A stretch of 64,000 bases of DNA from Triplophysa rosa (Eukaryota; Chordata; Actinopteri; Cypriniformes; Nemacheilidae). The DNA is taken from positions 1,361,892-1,425,891 of the forward strand of contig NC_079901.1 in NCBI RefSeq assembly GCF_024868665.1, in the 5' to 3' direction. The position numbers were made by a program, and so were the translations under genes. The notes under the pieces are model-generated. The model was not told the origin of the DNA, ran no database searches, and saw nothing but the letters and a program-made list of their open reading frames with translations. Positions 59,143 through 64,000 of the stretch are shown here, piece by piece; the first letter of the stretch is position 1, and every line of letters starts with the position of its first letter.

Positions 59143-61971
59143 CATAGGCGGAGTTTCACATTTTTGCCTGGAGGGGCACTTACCATCTATCCATGAGCTC
59201 AGATATTTTTTAAATACCATACCATATTGTCTACATTTCAATTATATATTAGTTATTACCTATATAATTTATACATTTAAAATACATTTACCAATAACAA
59301 GGCTAAACAAAGGAGAAATAAAAACGTATATCTTACCTAATGCAGGAGAATCCGCCTCTTTTTCCGATTTGCGTAGATGTCCACGATCTTCTCTTCAGGT
59401 AAATTTGCAGTCAAATCGTTCTCTATGTGCAATAGGGAAAGATCTGAAAATCTGTCCTGAGCCATTGCAGACCGGAGCCAGTTTCTGATTCTTCTCATAA
59501 CTGAGAAACTTCTTTCTGATGTAGCAGAACCAACGGGCAGTGTGAGAGCAAGCTGCAGGAGTCGGTAAAAGTTTGGATATTGATCCTTCCGCACTTCATT
59601 TTAAAGCTTTTCAAGGGTGATCGGCGATGCAATCGCACATTTCACTAGATCCATTTCAGCAGTCACAAGCTGAGGGTGGATCTGAAAGCTTGCATACGTG
59701 CTTAGTAAAGGACCGATGCCGTTCTTGTCACAACTGAATACAGCATCACATGCCACACTCAGGGCCATTGCATCAGTTGAGAATCGCCTGTCCAATTCGG
59801 CCAGCATAGTGTCTAAAACAGGGAGACACAACTGACATTTAAACGTCTGTGATTCTGATTTGTGGTGCAATTCATTTTCATCATGCTGGCCAAGTGTGGT
59901 TGGTAGCAAGTGCTGCGAAAGCCCGGAAGGTGGTCGCGAGGTTCTTTTTCGTTTTCCCACAGTTTGAGGTGAACTCTCTGCACAAACACCAGAAAAATCC
60001 TCACAAAACCTTTTCACCTGCATCCATATTGCCTCCCATGATATCTCCTCTCTGCAATGCTGGAGATGTGTTCTCAGGCTCCTTACTGCTGCGGCTGCAT
60101 CGGCCATGGTTGTACTTGCACCTTGAAGTCTTTTGTGTGATACGTGTACAACTCTTAAGAACTTCCTCAAGAATAACTATGGAAGTAATGAAGCGGAGAC
60201 TTGTCATATGGTGATACAATCCACTTGCCTCCACGGACCACTTTTCTCCCTCTTCTTCCATCTCTTTTAAACAGTGAGTGATGGCAGCATACTGTGATTT
60301 GACAGCATAAACACATCTATATTTGCAAACCCAACGTGTTTCGCTTTGCTGTACTAACTCCTTTGGTTTAAGAGCCAGTGTTTTCTGCATCATCAGAAAC
60401 CTGCAATGGTTGCTTGGCTCTGCAAACATAGAGTACAGTTTGTCAATCGCATTTAGAGACGTTTTAATTTCTCTGTTCACAGTGCATGATTCAACCAGGA
60501 CAAGATTCAGCTTATGCGCCATGCAATGCACATACACAGCAAAGGGGAATTCCTCTTTGATTCGTTGCTGAACACCACTCAAATGTCCCGACATTACAGA
60601 GGCTCCATCGTATGCCTGGGCAATTATGGGAATGTCCTTCAGCCCACACGACTGCAATCCTTCTTTAATGCCAGAAACAATTCCTGCAGCATCACGAGAA
60701 TTGGAACAGTCAACAAAGCAAATAAAACGCTCCTTTATCTGAAGCCCCTCTGTGTATCTAATGCAAACACAAAGTTGCTCAGTCTTTGACGACTTCGCTT
60801 CATCAGCAATAACAGCAAGAAAACCTGTCTCATGTACTTTCTTGGATATTTCTTCACGAACGAGCTCTGCACACAATGCAATAATTTCATTCTGAAAATC
60901 TCGGCTTGTACAGTTAAAATATTTGGACTGCATGGATTTGAAATCAGGGTCGTATTTTGAGAACAAATCGCATATACTCAAATAATTCCCCCTTGTTTCT
61001 GCATCAGCATCTTCATGATGTCTGCGGAAAGGCAGGCCTAGTTTGGATAGCAATTTTACAATATTAACAGATTTAAACAAATACTGTCTTTTTTTTCTAC
61101 TGTGCTTTGATGGCTGTGTGACAGTTGTGCTGCCACAGATCCTGTCGAACCAGTCTGTTTGTAGCTCTCCCACATTTCCATTCTTGATAAATGTACCTGT
61201 GACGAAGCATGTTTTGTGAGTTTCTCTGACAGCTTTTTCCAGTTCCGAGCACCCACTTTTGTAAACAGTTCGTCAGTGCCTGATCTTGCAATATTTGAAG
61301 AAAAGTGGCGACAGCAAAAACAAAAAACTCTGAATCCAATGAAACTGAGTACTCTATCCATGGAAACTTGTGGTAGTAAAAGGAAGAGAAGGCACGATTA
61401 ATATCTCCAATTTGGTGCCTAGGGAAAGAAGAAAGTATGGGTTGTTTCGGCCCTGTTGCTTTCTCCCCGAGGTCGTTGATATGTCTTGATCCGGCTGAGG
61501 GTTGAGCGGGTGTGTCCGTTGACGCGGCAGCGGTACTGCTGGTGCTGCAGGTTCCACGGCCTGATGTGTTCTCTGATGCGGCCTCGATTGCTGTGTCAGT
61601 ATTAGCAGCAGCAGAACAAAAATCAGTTTTAGGTCAGAGTTAGGTACCTCCACTCCTTTAGCAGTAGGTTTGTAAAAAAAAACGTTGAATATCCATTTTG
61701 CATATCTGTTTTGCGTTTAGACTTAAGCGGGAACAGAACGAGAGGAGAGTCTACTCACGCGATACTTTGAGTTTCGCGCCAGAGAAAACATTAATTTTAA
61801 AAACATTAATTTTAAATAATTTAGGCTTAACTTACTTACACTAAAATAATAAGATAATATAAAAAATTGAGAAAATGTGAAAAAAAATTTTTTAATCATA
61901 GCTCTGGCAAAATCAATTGGCTCTCATCTGGGGGGCGGTGACCCTCCCCACCCCCCCAAACTCCGCCTATG
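59143..61971 (-). mobile_element. Inner hAT element with perfect 8-bp target duplication
   Basis: Ends CATAGGCGGAGTTT and AAACTCCGCCTATG are perfect 14-bp inverted repeats, flanked by CTGCACAC on both sides (59135-59142 and 61972-61979). Length is 2829 bp. It is inserted into the 5' part of LINE B and encodes the transposase described below. Confidence 0.92.
59337..61361 (-). pseudogene. hAT transposase (TTF-zinc finger / DUF4371 / hAT-C, ZMYM1-like), inactivated
   Basis: Domains in order: a TTF-type zinc finger with FCFCCRHF...SQVHLSRMEMW (61361-61100), a DUF4371-type catalytic region with FLAVIADEAKSSKTEQL, AQAYDGASVMSGHLSGVQQR and VHCMAHKLNLV (61173-60200), an insertion helical domain (60170-59601), and the C-terminal dimerisation domain NFYRLLQLALTLPVGSATSE RSFS (59594-59440). 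Frameshifts at about 61130 and about 60190 and an in-frame TAA near 59601-59603 break it, so the element cannot move itself. The family catalyses cut-and-paste transposition with 8-bp duplications, matching the flanks. Confidence 0.88.
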
Positions 61972-62849
61972 CTGCACACTAGGGCTGCGGCTTCCACATC
62001 AGAAATCAGTGCTACTATAATACAGGCTCCCTGATAGCTTAATGGGTCAGTGATTGCTTCACAGCTGAGCCCGCTTACTCAATTAATAGCTCAAGGCTTC
62101 AAAGTGACTAAAAGTGATAGGTGAAAAAGTAACTCAAGCTAGATGGCTAGGTGCTAACAACAGCTACTTAAACAACAGTTACCTTAAAAGCAGTGCAGGA
62201 AGTTCAATTGTCCTTTGTTAACAAACAGCTACTAGTCCAGTTCAAGCCTACACAGCAAGTTCACTACAGCTAGCTAGGCAGACAAAATGCTTCTCCATGA
62301 TTGTAACCTTTTCAAAGAACCTATTAAAGTATGAAAATATATATTCACAAATATTTAATATAGGCTATAGGGAATTACACGCAACATACATGTTTTTTAT
62401 TTTTAATGACCCACCCCGCAAATAAAGTGACAATTTCTTTACCCGCCCCAATTCAACCCGCAGGGGGCACGCAGGTTATGAGACGACCCGCACATCACTA
62501 CTATACGTGCTTTAAACACATTGGAATTAGCTATTGTGGTACACTCCCGCCTTTGTGTGTGTTTTTATTTATTTATTTTTTGTGATCTGTGTTTTTGATT
62601 GTATTGTATTGTGATATGTACATATGTAATGTTGCATACGCACCCTCCTGTGAAAATGAATTTCCTCCTTGAGGACAAATAAATTATATCTATCTATCAT
62701 CTGTCTGTCTGTCTATCTACCTCCTTCAATGCAGTCCTCCAGTTTTTTTGTTCTCTGGGTGAAAATTGAAAAGTAGCACACATCTCCTCAGCAAGCAGCC
62801 TGGGATGAAATGCCACATGAGGTTTAATGCTTGCGGCTTGTTCAGATCC

Positions 62850-63174
62850 TTAAAGTGATAGTTCACCCAAAAATGAAAATTCTGTCATCTTTTACTCACC
62901 CTCAGGTCATTTCAAACCTGTATGACTTTCTTTCTTCTGCAGAACACAACAGAAGATATTTTCAAGAAAGTCGGTAACCGAACAGCACTGGACCCCATTA
63001 GCTTCTATTGTATGGACACAAAACCAATGCAAGTGAATGGGGGCCATTTAACAACATTCTTCAAAATATCTTCTTTTGTGTTCTGTGGAAGAAAGAAAGT
63101 CATACAGGTTTGAAATGACAAGAGAGTGAGTAAATAATGGCAGAATTCTCATTATGGGTAAACTATCACTTTAA
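62850..63174. mobile_element. Complete TTAA-flanked cyprinid MITE
   Basis: TTAA at 62850-62853 and 63171-63174. Ends AGTGATAGTTCACCCAAAAA and the near-complement ...GGGTAAACTATCACT. The interior has the usual near-palindromic AGAACACAACAGAAGATATT / AATATCTTCTTTTGTGTTCT arms. Confidence 0.88.
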
Positions 63175-64000
63175 CTCTACACAGGAGTCATAGTGAAGGA
63201 CACATTATATGTGAAGAGGAGGTGACGAACAGAAATGTGAAGGTTTGAGTGTAACCATGAGCGATCAGTGTTAGAGAGGTCACAACGGTCTCTCTGGGGT
63301 CGAAATGTTCCTACGGCAGGTGTTCGATGGTTCTGGAGTATTATTCATCTGTGCATTCTTGTGTATTACCTCACACCGACAACACAAGCACTTAGTCATG
63401 TATAAGAAAAGACAAATCATCTGTGTACTGTTAGAGAGAGAAAACGAGAAAACTCTCTGATCATCATCACTTCATTAAACATCACACACATCACTGTTTG
63501 TTCTAATATTGGTCATGCTTGTCAAAAGCATGTCCAGCAGTGCTAAAATTAAATGATATATCACATGAGCAGTATGAACTCAAACACCTCTGCCAAGTCT
63601 TTCATGCTACACTTTTCATCACACTTTCTCATTACTTAAAGGAGCCATCAGATTAGAAAGGTAAACAATTATACAGAAATAAATAAAATGGTAGTGCAGA
63701 GTGGCACAGCGGTCATCAAGGCCAACTATTAACCTTAAGTTACATGCAAGAAACATATACATGTAATGTATGAAACCAGCGTTACTGTACTACTGCAATA
63801 AAAAAACAATAAATAAAAAAGTATTTTACTGTTTGATCATCAGCCTTTCACTGCCTCCCGCTGGTTAGTGTCGATACTGCATGTTATTTTTCTTTCAGTC
63901 TGTAGATGGCGCGCAAGCACTAATGACTAAGGGTCTTTTTACAAAAAAAACCATACAGCACAAAGTACAGAAAATACACAAAATAACCAGGGAGGAGGGA
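63175..64000. other. Right window edge, non-coding
   Basis: No exon, RNA gene or bounded repeat was recognised; the region is moderately AT-rich. Confidence 0.5.

Larger units (their letters stand above)
56942..62500. mobile_element. Outer hAT-type element (TAGTGATGCGCGGGTC ends), host to further insertions
   Basis: Inverted ends TAGTGATGCGCGGGTC and ACCCGCACATCACTA, flanked by identical octamers CTATACGT (56934-56941 and 62501-62508). Sub-terminal CCCGCCCCACCC-type blocks mirror each other on both sides. It carries no transposase of its own; its interior is LINE B and the inner hAT element. Confidence 0.85.
54400..62700 (+). mobile_element. LINE A (L2/Rex-like non-LTR element), 5'-truncated, split by three insertions
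   Basis: RT-domain frames: NHYRPVSLTSIIMRCFERMV and FQFAYKRKRGTDDAV (54430-54650), NTGAPQGCVL (ending 54792), then after a 1.4-kb insertion SLYTNDC...YFKYSDDTAILALL (56221-56315, RT YxDD motif), and the C-terminal domain 56330-56941. The reading frame is cut at SAIR by the hAT-type element 56942-62500 and continues without loss at 62509 (ALNTLELA). It ends in an AATAAATTATATCTATC tail and (ATCT/GTCT)n repeats, as in LINEs with microsatellite 3' ends. Confidence 0.8.

Overview
The window is nuclear DNA of a teleost, almost certainly a cyprinid. The evidence is vertebrate multi-exon genes in the conserved order secretogranin-3 then LYSMD2 (convergent, as in human), many copies of the cyprinid TTAA-flanked MITE family whose ends read AGTTCACCCAAAAATGAAAA, fish-type DIRS, Kolobok, hAT, L1 and L2/Rex-like elements, and a fish-expanded HECT/integrase gene pair. 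No prokaryotic or organellar features were seen. About half of the window is recognisable mobile DNA.

Layout. 1-4.5 kb: the 3' part of an arachidonate-lipoxygenase gene on the minus strand. It runs off the left edge, and its 5' exons are missing beyond a 100-N gap (4578-4677). 4.9-10.2 kb: a plus-strand integrase-core gene and a minus-strand HECT-type E3-ligase-like gene facing each other; both are broken, and an L1 remnant abuts the HECT gene at 10.16 kb. 11.8-13.5 kb: a dispersed DNA element. 14.0-25.0 kb: complete scg3 in 12 coding exons (474 aa), with introns hosting at least seven repeat elements. 27.4-34.7 kb: lysmd2 on the minus strand (209 aa, three coding exons).

The second lysmd2 intron contains the most striking structure: a 2435-bp near-perfect inverted duplication (27120-29554 and 30782-33216). 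It includes a second, antisense copy of the last lysmd2 exon, and its right arm ends exactly at a single N next to an (AC)n tract. Target-site-duplication evidence inside it suggests that one segment has been flipped, either by mis-assembly or by a real rearrangement.

36-44 kb: a THAP-encoding Kolobok-like element, LTR-like repeats and other DNA elements. 44.4-50.3 kb: a DIRS retrotransposon with inverted termini (gag, RT/RNase H and tyrosine recombinase on the minus strand, degenerate). 50.7-51.5 kb: an intronless gene for a secreted protein with two C-type lectin domains. 51.8-52.7 kb: a CACTA-like element. 54.4-62.7 kb: a multi-level nest of transposons. A plus-strand LINE is interrupted by a Kolobok derivative (itself carrying a SINE and a solo-LTR-like insertion) and by a hAT-type element. 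That hAT-type element carries a minus-strand LINE, which is in turn split by a second hAT element with a dead transposase. Two of these insertions have perfect 8-bp target-site duplications, and a third has a 6-bp one.

The intact host genes are scg3 (secretory-granule biogenesis), lysmd2, probably the lectin gene, and possibly the lipoxygenase. They show no shared pathway; their proximity reflects conserved synteny plus insertion history. All similarity statements come from reading translated sequence against remembered family features, not from a database search.
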